A program made the position numbers and the translations under genes. From an uncultured Cetobacterium sp. (lineage in GTDB: Bacteria > Fusobacteriota > Fusobacteriia > Fusobacteriales > Fusobacteriaceae), in contig NZ_CAMFHX010000009.1 of assembly GCF_945952365.1 (NCBI RefSeq), positions 1-64,000 on the forward strand: 64,000 nt of DNA, read 5' to 3'. A model generated the notes under the pieces. The model was not told the origin of the DNA. It saw only the letters and a list, made by a program, of their open reading frames with translations, and did no database searches. The first letter of the stretch is position 1. Each line of letters opens with the position of its first letter. Positions 26,028 to 34,696 of the stretch are shown here, in pieces.

Positions 26028-27060
26028 GAGAATAGTATTAGGAATGAGTGGAGGAGTTGATTCTTCAACTTCTGCATATATGTTAAAAGAGGATGGTTTT
26101 GAAGTAATAGGAGTTACTTTAGTTGTAAGTAAAGAGCAAAGAGAGTCCCAAGATTTAAAGGATGCAATAGCTTTAGCCAAAGAGTTAGAGATTGAGCATA
26201 TAATTTTAGATATAGTAGATGAGTTCAATGAAAAAATAGTAAAATACTTTGTTGATGAATACTCTAAGGGTATGACTCCATCTCCTTGTGTAGTTTGTGA
26301 CGAGATTATAAAAATGAAAAAGTTGATTGAAACTGCAAATTTAAAAGATGCTTACTATATAGGAACAGGGCATTATTGTGAAGTAAGTAGAGATAATAGA
26401 TTCAATAAAAGTTTATTTAAAAAACCAGCAGATACAAGAAAAGATCAAGGATATATGCTGTATAGAATAGATTCTGAAATAATTGATAGAATGATTTTTC
26501 CGTTAGCAAAGTATGAAAAAACATTAGTTAGAGAAAAAGCTAAAAGTTATGGAGCGAAAGTTCATGATAAAAAAGATAGCCAAGGAATTTGTTTTGCAAA
26601 AGAGGGGTATTTAGAGTTTTTAAAAAAAGCTTTAGGTGATAAAATAAAACCAGGAAACTTTGTAGATAATAGTGGAAAAATTTTAGGTCAACACCAAGGG
26701 TATCAACTATATACAATTGGACAAAGAAGAGGATTAGGGGTTTTATTTCCTAAAATATACTTTATTATAGATATTATTCCAGAAAAAAATGAAATAATTT
26801 TGGGAGACTATATAGAGTTATATAGAAAAAAAGTTGAATTAGAAGACTTTAAAACTCAGATTCCATTCCAAACTCTTTTGGAGATGAGAGTATTTGCAAA
26901 ACCTAGATTTTCTAGTTTAGGTTTTTATGGAAAAGTTATTAAAGAGAATGAAAAAATATATTTTGAATATGACGAGGAAAATCCACAAAATGCTAAAGGA
27001 CAGCATTTAGTTATATATAGCGATGATTTAGTTATCGGTGGAGGAAAAATAATATTTTAA
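26017..27060 (+). CDS. mnmA: tRNA-specific 2-thiouridylase
   Basis: The 347-residue enzyme thiolates U34 of tRNAs for Lys, Glu and Gln. The ATP-binding SGGVDSS is at residues 11-17, the catalytic cysteine at C91 (TPSPCVVC) and the second cysteine at C192 (DSQGICF), followed by YTIGQRRGLG. The N-terminal part is a little shorter and more divergent than in E. coli, so a specialised paralogue is possible. The only in-frame start is ATG 26017, which has a weak ribosome-binding site because of a local tandem duplication. Confidence 0.9.
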   Translation: MNKKRIVLGMSGGVDSSTSAYMLKEDGFEVIGVTLVVSKEQRESQDLKDAIALAKELEIEHIILDIVDEFNEKIVKYFVDEYSKGMTPSPCVVCDEIIKMKKLIETANLKDAYYIGTGHYCEVSRDNRFNKSLFKKPADTRKDQGYMLYRIDSEIIDRMIFPLAKYEKTLVREKAKSYGAKVHDKKDSQGICFAKEGYLEFLKKALGDKIKPGNFVDNSGKILGQHQGYQLYTIGQRRGLGVLFPKIYFIIDIIPEKNEIILGDYIELYRKKVELEDFKTQIPFQTLLEMRVFAKPRFSSLGFYGKVIKENEKIYFEYDEENPQNAKGQHLVIYSDDLVIGGGKIIF

Positions 27061-27071
27061 GGGGGTAAAAA

Positions 27072-28136
27072 ATGAAGCTAGAAAGATTAATGAAAGAAAA
27101 AGGGGTAGATGCAATTTTAATAACAAGTCTACTAAATGTAAGATATTTTACAGATTTTACAGGAACAACTGGAACGGCATTAGCAGTAAAAGATAAAAGG
27201 TTTTTTATAACAGATTTTAGATATGTATCTCAAGGTAAAAATGAAGTAGAAAAAAATGGATTTGAATTGATTTGCGAAAATATATCTACTTTAAAAAAAG
27301 TAGGAGAGTTACTAAAAGAGTTTGAAGTGAAAAAAATTGCAATTGAAAATCAAAGTGTTACTCTTGATCAGTTTAAATTATTCCAAAGTAATTTTCCAGA
27401 AGTTGAGTTTGTATATTTAGATGATACATTTATAAAAGAAAGAGAGATAAAATCAGAGGAAGAGATAGAAATAATAAGAGAATCTGTAAAAATTGCAGAA
27501 GTAGCCTTAGAAAAGACTTTACCAAAAATTAAAATTGGAATTAAAGAAAGAGAGATTGCTGCTGAATTAGAGTATCAAATGAGAAAATTGGGTGCTTCGA
27601 AAGCTTCATTTGATATTATCGTTGCTTCTAACGAAAGATCAGCTTTACCTCATGGAGTAGCAAGTGAAAAGCTAGTAGAAGAAGGTTTCTTAACAATAGA
27701 TTATGGATGTTTTTATAAAGGGTATGCTTCAGATATAACGAGAACATTCTATATTGGAGATAATCCAACACAGAAGCATTTAGAGATATATGAGATTGTA
27801 AAAGAAGCAAACGAAAGAGCTATTAAAGCTGTAAAAGCTGGTATTACAGTTCATGAGTTAGATGCAATAGCAAGAGACTTTATAAAAGAAAGGGGATATG
27901 GTGAATATTTTGGTCATGGGTTAGGTCATGGGTTTGGATTACAGATTCATGAGTACCCAGGAATCTCATTTAAAGCTGAAAATAAAGTTTTAAAAGAGGG
28001 GATGATTATAACGATAGAACCTGGAATTTATCTTCCTGATTTTGGAGGGGTTAGAATAGAGGATGATATTTTAGTTACAAAAAATTCATGTGAAATATTA
28101 ACAACTTTAGATAAGAAATTTAAAAAAATAAAATAA
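27072..28136 (+). CDS. Xaa-Pro aminopeptidase/dipeptidase (M24B)
   Basis: The 354-residue metallopeptidase cleaves peptides with proline in the second position. It has an N-terminal creatinase-like domain (residues 1-120) and a C-terminal pita-bread domain. The five metal ligands are visible: D210 (TIDYG), D221 (ASDITRTF), H286 (GHGLGHG), E316 (IEPGIY) and E330 (VRIEDD). Whether it acts as PepP or PepQ cannot be decided. GGGGG precedes the ATG, 11 bases after mnmA. Confidence 0.94.
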   Translation: MKLERLMKEKGVDAILITSLLNVRYFTDFTGTTGTALAVKDKRFFITDFRYVSQGKNEVEKNGFELICENISTLKKVGELLKEFEVKKIAIENQSVTLDQFKLFQSNFPEVEFVYLDDTFIKEREIKSEEEIEIIRESVKIAEVALEKTLPKIKIGIKEREIAAELEYQMRKLGASKASFDIIVASNERSALPHGVASEKLVEEGFLTIDYGCFYKGYASDITRTFYIGDNPTQKHLEIYEIVKEANERAIKAVKAGITVHELDAIARDFIKERGYGEYFGHGLGHGFGLQIHEYPGISFKAENKVLKEGMIITIEPGIYLPDFGGVRIEDDILVTKNSCEILTTLDKKFKKIK

Positions 28137-28159
28137 AATATCTAAAAAAATAAAAAAAC

Positions 28160-28202
28160 GTTCGCAAAAAGCACGAATTGACGAACAATATATATTTTTT
28201 TT
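28160..28202 (+). terminator. Weak terminator after the Xaa-Pro peptidase
   Basis: GTTCG (28160-28164) can pair with CGAAC (28182-28186) across a 17-base loop, followed by a run of eight T residues at 28195-28202. The short stem makes this tentative. Confidence 0.35.
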
Positions 28203-28233
28203 ATAAAACATATATATAATTAATCTTTTTAAT

Positions 28234-28262
28234 TTGTACAAAAGTATGATATTCTTTATACA
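28234..28262 (+). promoter_or_regulatory. Likely promoter of the AbgT transporter gene
   Basis: TTGTAC (28234-28239) and TATACA (28257-28262) are 17 bp apart. About 60 bases of leader would precede the gene. Confidence 0.5.
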
Positions 28263-28327
28263 ATACTGGAAAGTTTATTAAGCATTTTGATATAAAATGA
28301 AAATAAATTATCAATATGGAGGGGATT

Positions 28328-29854
28328 ATGCAGGCTGAATTAAAAAGAACAGAAAAAAAGAGTTTCATAGACAAGTTTTTGAACATAATTGAAAAAGGGG
28401 GAAATGCTTTACCTCACCCAGCAACACTATTTGCAATATTAGCATTAACAGTTGTAATTATTTCAGGAATAGGTGGAGCTTTAGGTTGGTCAGTTGATTT
28501 CGTTGGAATCAATAGAAAAACAATGAAAACAGAAGAGATGGTAATTGCTACTAAATCTCTTATGACAAAAGAGGGAGTAAACTATATATTTACTTCAATG
28601 GTAAATAACTTTACTGGGTTTGCACCGTTAGGAACAGTTTTAGTTGCAATTATAGGTATAGGAATAGCTGAAAGATCAGGATTAATGGCAGCTATTTTAA
28701 AGAAAGTAGCGTTATCAACGCCAAAGAAATTAGTAACAGTTATGGTTATATTCTTAGGAATTATGTCAAACGTAGCATCAGATGCTGGGTATGTTGTTTT
28801 ACCACCACTAGCAGCACTAATATTTATATCATTTGGAAGACATCCAATAGCCGGATTAGCAGCAGCCTTTGCTGGAGTTTCTGGAGGATTCTCAGCTAAC
28901 TTATTGATAGGAACAATCGATCCACTTTTAGGAGGAATATCAACAGAAGCAGCAAGAATACTTGATCCAACATATTATGTTGCACCAACAGCAAACTGGT
29001 ACTTCATGATGGCTTCAACATTTGTAATTACATTCTTAGGAACTTTAATAAATGATAAAATAGTAGAACCAAGATTAGGAAAATATACTGGTGAAAGTGG
29101 AAGTGATTTCCAAGAAGTAACAGCTCAAGAGAAAAAAGCTTTAAGAGCAGCAGGGATAGCAACTGTAGTTATGTTAATCTTATTAGTTCCAATTTACTTA
29201 GCTTTAGGTAAGAATTTCTTAGGAAATGGATTAGTACCAGTAATTGTATTATTCTTTGCACTTCCAGGATTAGCTTATGGAAAATCTATAGGAACAATTA
29301 AAAGTGATTCAGATGTAATGGGTATGTTAACAAAATCAATGCAAGGAATGGCTGGATATATAGTTTTAGTATTCTTCGCAGCTCAATTTATAGCATACTT
29401 TGGATATACAAATTTAGGAACAATTTTAGCAGTTAAAGGAGCAGATTTCTTAGAGGCAGCTGGAATTGGTGGAATTCCATTAGTAATAGGATTTATAATA
29501 ATAGTAGGATTCTTAAATCTATTCATGGGATCAGCATCAGCTAAATGGGCTATCTTAGCACCAGTATTTGTTCCTATGTTAATGAGAGTAGGTTACTCAC
29601 CAGAGTTTACACAACTTGCATACAGAATAGGAGATTCAACTACAAATATAATATCTCCATTAATGTCATACTTTGCAATGATAATAGTGTTCATGCAAAA
29701 ATATGATAAGAAAGCATCGTTAGGAACATTAATATCAGTAATGCTTCCATATTCGATTGTTTTCTTAATTGGATGGTCAATTTTCTTAGCAATTTGGATG
29801 ATGAGTGGACTTCCAATAGGTCCAGGAGCATCAATGCTATTAGCAGGATTTTAA
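28328..29854 (+). CDS. AbgT family transporter
   Basis: The 508-residue membrane protein has the length and landmarks of the AbgT family: NFTGFAPLGTVLVAI, VLPPLAALIFISFGRHPIAGLAAAFAGVSGG, NLLIGTIDPLLGGISTEAARILDP and GSASAKWAILAPVFVPMLM. E. coli AbgT imports p-aminobenzoyl-glutamate; MtrF-type members export sulfonamides. The substrate here is unknown. The ATG at 28328 is preferred because GGAGGGG (28318-28324) precedes it, whereas an ATG at 28316 overlaps that site. It is a single gene with its own promoter and terminator. Confidence 0.92.
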   Translation: MQAELKRTEKKSFIDKFLNIIEKGGNALPHPATLFAILALTVVIISGIGGALGWSVDFVGINRKTMKTEEMVIATKSLMTKEGVNYIFTSMVNNFTGFAPLGTVLVAIIGIGIAERSGLMAAILKKVALSTPKKLVTVMVIFLGIMSNVASDAGYVVLPPLAALIFISFGRHPIAGLAAAFAGVSGGFSANLLIGTIDPLLGGISTEAARILDPTYYVAPTANWYFMMASTFVITFLGTLINDKIVEPRLGKYTGESGSDFQEVTAQEKKALRAAGIATVVMLILLVPIYLALGKNFLGNGLVPVIVLFFALPGLAYGKSIGTIKSDSDVMGMLTKSMQGMAGYIVLVFFAAQFIAYFGYTNLGTILAVKGADFLEAAGIGGIPLVIGFIIIVGFLNLFMGSASAKWAILAPVFVPMLMRVGYSPEFTQLAYRIGDSTTNIISPLMSYFAMIIVFMQKYDKKASLGTLISVMLPYSIVFLIGWSIFLAIWMMSGLPIGPGASMLLAGF

Positions 29855-29859
29855 TAATT

Positions 29860-29890
29860 AAAAGGTTGGAGTATTCCAACCTTTTTTATT
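29860..29890 (+). terminator. Terminator after the AbgT gene
   Basis: An 11-bp stem (29860-29870 with 29875-29885), GTAT loop, then TTTTTTATT. Confidence 0.9.
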
Positions 29891-29915
29891 AGAGCGTATT
29901 AATCAAAATATTATC

Positions 29916-29954
29916 TTGACAAAATCTGTATTATACTATACTATAACAGTATAG
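29916..29954 (+). promoter_or_regulatory. Orphan promoter overlapping a palindromic operator-like site
   Basis: TTGACA (29916-29921) is a perfect -35 with TACTAT (29939-29944) 17 bp downstream; TATACT at 29937-29942 is an alternative -10. The palindrome CTATACT-N5-AGTATAG (29936-29942 with 29948-29954) lies on the -10. No reading frame follows. The next element is a strong bidirectional terminator about 35 bases after the expected start, so only a transcript of roughly 60-70 bases would be made. Confidence 0.5.
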
Positions 29955-29983
29955 AAATTGACTAAACCAAATATAATTAAATA

Positions 29984-30013
29984 AAAAAAATAGGAGCTAG
30001 CTCCTATTTTTTT
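29984..30013. terminator. Bidirectional terminator
   Basis: A 13-bp stem (29984-29996 with 30001-30013) with A tract on one side and T tract on the other. It terminates the SEC-C gene on the minus strand and any transcript from the orphan promoter on the plus strand. Confidence 0.88.
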
Positions 30014-31091
30014 ATTTTCCACAACATTTTTTATATTTTTTACCTGATCCACAAGGACAGTTTTCATTTCTACCTATTTTTGTAACAGTTCTAGGAGGTT
30101 GATTTTCTCCAAAAATTTCTGTGTAAGTATGTCCTTTTAAAATCCATAATGGTAATGATTTTGAGATTCTAGTAATTAAAGTTAGGAAGATAGACTCAGA
30201 ATTTGAACTTTCAAATGTGATTCTTGTTTTTACATCTTCAACTATAGACTCAACAGATAAATTATTTTTTAATCTATCAATAATAGTAGTTATTTCAAAA
30301 CCAATTTGTGGACCTTGTAACTTATGAGACATTAAAAGAGCTATTAAATCAGCTACATCTTGAGTTTTTTCGATATAGAAATAGTTCCAATAGTTTTTAT
30401 ACTCATCATTAGTTAAAACTTTATAATCTAATCCTTCATATTTGATAGTTTCATGTAAAATATCTACAGGTTCAGAAACAGAGTCTGCAATTAAGTAGAT
30501 AGTTTTACTTCCAGAATCTTCTAATTTAGAGATAAATACATTTAAAATCCATCTTGAATCAATGAAAGCATGTATTTTCTCAAGAGTGATATCATTAAAT
30601 GTAGGAGTTAATAGCTCTAATAATTTGTGCTCATCAACAACTCCATAGAATCTAATCATTCCTAGGATTAGCATCTCTAACTCTTGATAGAAATCTATAA
30701 GAGTTTTATTTTCATCTTTTTCAGATAAAGAATTAATTCTTTCAACGAACCATGTTGAAAGAACATAATGGTTGTTATCCTTTTCTTTTATAACAGTTTT
30801 AGAAATAAATCCAAAACTTTGTAGAGGTAATAAGAACTCCTCATATTCGAAGAACTCCTCTTCACTTACTTTACTATTCTCAATGTTAAATTGAGAAAGA
30901 TAAGTTATTGTATCCTTAGAAAAAATCTCTAAGAAAGTATTTGAATTATTTTCATAAGCCTCAACAATTTTTTCTATAATTTTTCCTTTTACAGTACTTT
31001 TAGCGATTTTTATATTAAATTTAGCTAAAATTTTAAAAAGATCATCTTTAAGTAGGCTATTTAAAGATTCTATTAAAAATTTATCTTCCAC
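30012..31091 (-). CDS. SEC-C motif protein of unknown function
   Basis: The 359-residue protein ends with a complete SEC-C zinc motif ([18 protein letters not shown]), as at the tail of SecA. The N-terminal 45 residues ([21 protein letters not shown], then [10 protein letters not shown]) resemble a SAP/Rho-N type helical module. The middle is helical and acidic with no domain that I recognise. The start is GTG at 31091, chosen because GGAGG lies just upstream; the frame runs further back without a ribosome-binding site. Proteins of this kind may bind nucleic acid or act as chaperone adaptors; this is only a guess. Confidence 0.8.
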   Translation of the reverse strand: MEDKFLIESLNSLLKDDLFKILAKFNIKIAKSTVKGKIIEKIVEAYENNSNTFLEIFSKDTITYLSQFNIENSKVSEEEFFEYEEFLLPLQSFGFISKTVIKEKDNNHYVLSTWFVERINSLSEKDENKTLIDFYQELEMLILGMIRFYGVVDEHKLLELLTPTFNDITLEKIHAFIDSRWILNVFISKLEDSGSKTIYLIADSVSEPVDILHETIKYEGLDYKVLTNDEYKNYWNYFYIEKTQDVADLIALLMSHKLQGPQIGFEITTIIDRLKNNLSVESIVEDVKTRITFESSNSESIFLTLITRISKSLPLWILKGHTYTEIFGENQPPRTVTKIGRNENCPCGSGKKYKKCCGK

Positions 31092-31118
31092 GTTGACCTC
31101 CAAGCATTTTTTATTATT

Positions 31119-31146
31119 ATTATACCACAAAAATATAAAAATACAA
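31119..31146 (-). promoter_or_regulatory. Promoter of the SEC-C gene
   Basis: On the minus strand TTGTAT (complement of 31141-31146) and TATAAT (complement of 31119-31124) are 16 bp apart, with a TGG extended -10. Confidence 0.75.
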
Positions 31147-31190
31147 AAATGTATAGAAGTTAAGTCCAGAATGGGTTAAAACTTTATAAT

Positions 31191-31215
31191 AAAAAAGAGA
31201 TCAATACTGATCTCT
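31191..31215 (-). terminator. Terminator after the ferredoxin gene
   Basis: On the minus strand an 8-bp stem (31208-31215 with 31196-31203) with a GTAT loop runs into six T residues. It lies 10 bases after the ferredoxin stop. Confidence 0.85.
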
Positions 31216-31224
31216 CATTAAAAT

Positions 31225-31404
31225 TTATTCAGCTGGAGCAATACACTCAACAGGGCAAGCACCTGCACAAGCACCACAGTCGATACATTGGTCTTCGTCG
31301 ATTCTTCTTTTTCCACCATCTACTTCAGAAATGCAACTTACTGGACAGATTGCTTCACAAGTTCCACATCCGATACAGATATCTTCATTAATTCTATGAG
31401 CCAT
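31225..31404 (-). CDS. 2[4Fe-4S] ferredoxin
   Basis: A 59-residue frame starts at ATG 31404 behind AAGGAGG. It contains two clusters of the form CxxCxxCxxxC: C10, C13, C16 with C54, and C40, C43, C46 with C20. There is an additional cysteine at 24 (and C50) in the usual CPxxC positions. This is the clostridial-type low-potential electron carrier used with pyruvate:ferredoxin oxidoreductase and hydrogenases. It is a single gene with a strong promoter and a terminator, which suggests high expression. It is short enough to be missed by ORF cutoffs. Confidence 0.95.
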   Translation of the reverse strand: MAHRINEDICIGCGTCEAICPVSCISEVDGGKRRIDEDQCIDCGACAGACPVECIAPAE

Positions 31405-31464
31405 GATAACCTCCTTTTAAAATATTAAGTATGAATATACAAAATTAAAGTATACTCGACATGA

Positions 31465-31493
31465 AGTATACCATTTTGCTATTCAAAAGGCAA
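31465..31493 (-). promoter_or_regulatory. Ferredoxin promoter with repeated GTATAC boxes
   Basis: On the minus strand TTGCCT (complement of 31488-31493) and TATACT (complement of 31465-31470) are 17 bp apart with an extended TGG. The -10 lies in one of two copies of AAGTATAC (31464-31471 and 31448-31455), spaced 16 bp start to start. Each contains the palindrome GTATAC, so they could be operator half-sites. Confidence 0.75.
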
Positions 31494-31588
31494 CTATTTT
31501 CTAAGCTATTATTAAAAATTAATTTATAAATTCCTTTTTTTTTAAGAAAAATTAATATATAATTAGAAAAAAATGAGGTGATAAAATT

Positions 31589-32134
31589 ATGAAAATATTT
31601 GTGATATCTGATATTCATGGTTCAAGTTATTATTTAAAAAAAGCTTTAGAAGCATATGCTAAAGAAAAAGCAGATTATTTATTAATATTAGGAGATGAAC
31701 TATATCATGGTCCAAGAAATCCACTTCCTCAAGATTATAATCCAAAAGAGGTTTCAGAAATTTTAAATAAGTATAAAGAAAAAATAATTGCTGTTAGAGG
31801 AAATTGTGACAGTGAAGTGGATCAAATGTTATTAGAGTATCCACTTATGTCAGATTATTCTATTTTGTTTATTAATAGTAAGAGAATTTTTGCTACTCAT
31901 GGACATATATACAATGAGGATAAGCTTCCAAATCTTTCAGAAGGTGATATATTTATATATGGACATACACATCTTCCAGTAGCAAAATATGAAAATAACT
32001 TATATATATTAAATCCTGGGTCGATAACTCTTCCAAAAGGTGGGAATAAAAATAGTTATGGATTGTTTGAGAATAATAGTTTTTATATTAAAGATTTAAA
32101 TGGAGAGATTATAAAAGAGATAGAACTAAAATAG
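31589..32134 (+). CDS. yfcE: YfcE-type metallophosphoesterase
   Basis: The 181-residue enzyme belongs to the calcineurin-like MJ0936/YfcE family of manganese-dependent phosphodiesterases. All five metal-binding blocks are visible: SDIHG, GDELYHGPRN, RGNCDSE, TATHGH-like ATHGHIY and YGHTHLP. The physiological substrate is unknown. GAGGTG precedes the ATG. The stop lies within the left arm of a shared terminator with lon. A possible -10 (TATAAT, 31558-31563) sits upstream without a good -35. Confidence 0.9.
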   Translation: MKIFVISDIHGSSYYLKKALEAYAKEKADYLLILGDELYHGPRNPLPQDYNPKEVSEILNKYKEKIIAVRGNCDSEVDQMLLEYPLMSDYSILFINSKRIFATHGHIYNEDKLPNLSEGDIFIYGHTHLPVAKYENNLYILNPGSITLPKGGNKNSYGLFENNSFYIKDLNGEIIKEIELK

Positions 32135-32157
32135 GAGTGCAAAAGCACTCCTATTTT
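32128..32157. terminator. Convergent terminator between yfcE and lon
   Basis: A perfect 13-bp stem (32128-32140 with 32145-32157) closes AAAA. It contains the yfcE stop and lies three bases from the lon stop on the other strand, so it serves both genes. Confidence 0.9.
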
Positions 32158-32159
32158 AT

Positions 32160-34535
32160 CTATTTAATTGCATACTTTAAAACATCAATGAAATAATCAA
32201 CATAGTTTACAGTTATTCCAGTTTTTAAAAAATCTGGAAGTCTATCAAAATCTTTTTTATTGTCCTTAGGCAAAATCAACTCAAAAATACCAACTCTTCT
32301 AGCAGCAATAGTTTTTTCTCTAACACCACCGATAGGAAGAACTTTTCCAGTTAAAGTTAACTCACCTGTCATAGCAATACCTTTTCTTATAGGTGTATTC
32401 GTTGCTAGTGAGTAAAGAGCAAGAGCCATAGTTATACCAGCTGATGGACCATCTTTAGGAGTTGCACCTTCAGGAACATGTAGATGTACTCTATTATGAT
32501 CAAAATACTCTTTTATTTCAGTTGGGTATTTATCCTCTTTAAAAAGAAGAGATCTAATGTACGAGTAAGCAATTTCAGCGGATTCTTTCATAACATCCCC
32601 AAGTTGCCCAGTCAGTTTAAGTCCACTATCTTTATTACTAATGCTTGTAGCCTCAATATATAAAGTAGCTCCACCAAGAGATGTCCAAGCCAATCCAAGA
32701 GTTACTCCAGGAATCTCTTTTTGATAAAGTTCCTCAGTTGTAAATATTGGAGCTCCCAAATAGGATTCTACATTGTTTTCATTTATTCTAACTTTATCTG
32801 TATTCCCTTCAGCAATTTTCAAGTTAACTTTTCTCATAATTTTTCGAATACATTTATCAAGAGTTCTAACACCAGCTTCTCTAGCATATTTATCTATTAT
32901 AAATTTTAAAGCATTTTTACTGATAGTAACCTCTTTATTATCTAAAGCGTGTGCTTTTAATTGTTGAGGAATTAGATATTTTTGTGCAATCTGAAGCTTT
33001 TCTTCAAGTATGTACCCAGAAAGATGAATTATTTCCATTCTATCTAATAGTGGCCTAGGAATTGTATCTAGTTGGTTAGCTGTTGTAACAAAAAGTATTT
33101 TAGAAAGATCATATCTTATGTCTAGATAGTGATCTAAAAAATCTTTATTTTGTTCGGGGTCTAAAACTTCTAAAAGTGCAGAGGCAGGATCCCCTCTAAA
33201 GCTATTTCCAATTTTATCAATCTCGTCAATCATAATAACTGGGTTTGAAGTTTGGACAAGCTTCAGTGATTGAATAATCTTTCCAGGCATAGCTCCAATA
33301 TATGTTCTTCTATGACCTTTTATTTCTGCTTCATCAACCATTCCACCTACAGAGAATCGATAAAATTGTCGATTTAAAGATTCAGCAATAGATTTTCCAA
33401 TAGATGTTTTTCCAACTCCAGGAGGACCAACAAGGCAAAGAATCGAACCATTTACATTTCCTGTTTTTATAACAGTACTCACAAACTCTAAGATACTGTT
33501 TTTAATATCTTCTAATCCGTAATGATCTCTATCTAAAATCATTTTAGATTTTTTAATGTCCAATCTATCTTTAGAGAAAACTCCCCAAGGAAGTTCAACA
33601 ATAGATTCCACATAGGTTCTAGCAACGTGGTATTCAGGAGAACCTTGATCTAGAATGGATAGTTTTTCCAGTTGCTCGTTAACAATTTTTTCAGCTTCTG
33701 GCGAAAGATGAATATGATTTATTTTATCTACTATTTTGTCGACGACAGCAGATTTTTCATCCTTTTCTAAGCCAAGTTCTTGCTTTATTAATTTCAGTTG
33801 TTCTCTTAAAAAATATTCTTTTTGCTGTTTACTAACTTTATCCTCAATTTGTTTAGAGATTTTAGCTTGAAGTTGCGATATCTCCAACTCTTTTTTTAAC
33901 ATAGTTAATAGTCTTTGAGAACGATTGTTTATATTAAACTCTTCTAAAAGCTCTTGTAAATCTTTGGCTTCTGCTTTTAGCATCGATGAAACAAAATCAA
34001 TAAAGATACTTGGATGATCATAAGATGCTTGAGAAACTAAAAGTTTTAACTCCTCTTTTAAAATAGGATTAACTTCAAAAATTTCTTTTAAAGAAGTCAT
34101 AATTGCTAACATATAAGCTTTTAATTCAATTGATGAATCACTAGTTTCTTTGTTGTATTTAACTTTCCAACATAATCTAGAGTTACCAGGGACTACTTTT
34201 TTCTTTTTAAAACGCTCTACACCAAAAACAATAGCTTGAACAGAATCTTGAGAAATAGAGGTTACCTTATTAATTTTAACAACAGTTCCTACATCATAAA
34301 GGTTAGAATTAAAATAGTCATTATCATCGATATCTTTAACAAAAACAAGTCCAATAAAACCGTTATAGTGTTCTTCAGCGTCTTTTATTGCTTGTAAAAA
34401 ATCTTCTCCAGTAAATGCAATAGGAGTTAAAATATTTGGAAAAATAGGTCTTATAACAAGAGGAAGAATAGGTATATCTTCAGGTAAAAGATCTCTTATA
34501 TTAACAAGATCTGTTGAATTATGGCTTGTAGTCAT
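32160..34535 (-). CDS. lon: ATP-dependent protease Lon
   Basis: The 791-residue protease degrades misfolded and regulatory proteins. It has the N-terminal substrate domain (ILPLVIRPIFPNILTPI), a coiled linker, the AAA+ module with Walker A GPPGVGKT at 370-377 and Walker B VIMIDEIDK, and the C-terminal protease domain with catalytic S698 (PKDGPSAG) and K741 (GGVREK). The 43-residue distance matches E. coli S679/K722. GGAGG precedes the ATG. The upstream region, shared with the divergent ppx-like gene, contains a long inverted repeat. Confidence 0.97.
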   Translation of the reverse strand: MTTSHNSTDLVNIRDLLPEDIPILPLVIRPIFPNILTPIAFTGEDFLQAIKDAEEHYNGFIGLVFVKDIDDNDYFNSNLYDVGTVVKINKVTSISQDSVQAIVFGVERFKKKKVVPGNSRLCWKVKYNKETSDSSIELKAYMLAIMTSLKEIFEVNPILKEELKLLVSQASYDHPSIFIDFVSSMLKAEAKDLQELLEEFNINNRSQRLLTMLKKELEISQLQAKISKQIEDKVSKQQKEYFLREQLKLIKQELGLEKDEKSAVVDKIVDKINHIHLSPEAEKIVNEQLEKLSILDQGSPEYHVARTYVESIVELPWGVFSKDRLDIKKSKMILDRDHYGLEDIKNSILEFVSTVIKTGNVNGSILCLVGPPGVGKTSIGKSIAESLNRQFYRFSVGGMVDEAEIKGHRRTYIGAMPGKIIQSLKLVQTSNPVIMIDEIDKIGNSFRGDPASALLEVLDPEQNKDFLDHYLDIRYDLSKILFVTTANQLDTIPRPLLDRMEIIHLSGYILEEKLQIAQKYLIPQQLKAHALDNKEVTISKNALKFIIDKYAREAGVRTLDKCIRKIMRKVNLKIAEGNTDKVRINENNVESYLGAPIFTTEELYQKEIPGVTLGLAWTSLGGATLYIEATSISNKDSGLKLTGQLGDVMKESAEIAYSYIRSLLFKEDKYPTEIKEYFDHNRVHLHVPEGATPKDGPSAGITMALALYSLATNTPIRKGIAMTGELTLTGKVLPIGGVREKTIAARRVGIFELILPKDNKKDFDRLPDFLKTGITVNYVDYFIDVLKYAIK

Positions 34536-34582
34536 AGACGCCTCCTTAAATTTATATTATCATATAGTTAGAGTACATATAA

Positions 34583-34610
34583 TTGATAACATTTCCTTTT
34601 ATAAATTCAA
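34583..34610 (-). promoter_or_regulatory. Possible lon promoter
   Basis: On the minus strand TTGAAT (complement of 34605-34610) and TATCAA (complement of 34583-34588) are 16 bp apart, with TGT before the -10. The -35 falls within the left arm of the inverted repeat at 34606-34637. A heat-shock CIRCE element is not present. Confidence 0.4.
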
Positions 34611-34637
34611 AATAAAGATATTGAATTTTATTTTGAA
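34606..34637. repeat. 11-bp inverted repeat in the lon/ppx divergent region
   Basis: TTCAAAATAAA (34606-34616) and its exact reverse complement (34627-34637) flank a 10-base spacer. The site touches the likely -35 elements of both divergent promoters. It has no T tract. I read it as a candidate operator for a dimeric regulator. Confidence 0.6.
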
Positions 34638-34648
34638 AGGAATATCTA
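34621..34648 (+). promoter_or_regulatory. Possible promoter of the polyphosphate operon
   Basis: TTGAAT (34621-34626) and TATCTA (34643-34648) are 16 bp apart. The -10 is poor, so this is tentative. It overlaps the right arm of the inverted repeat. Confidence 0.35.
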
Positions 34649-34696
34649 GAAAAAAACAGTAAATCCTTAAAAATATAAAAAATTTGGAGGGGCAGG

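Noticed and set aside
26017-27060. Reading the mnmA-like gene as LarE or ThiI
   Set aside because: The paired cysteines in TPSPC and DSQGIC contexts and YTIGQRRGLG are specific to MnmA.
34536-34696. HrcA (CIRCE) or CtsR control of lon
   Set aside because: Neither the TTAGCACTC/GAGTGCTAA repeat nor tandem GGTCAAA boxes are present; only the unrelated TTCAAAATAAA inverted repeat is seen.
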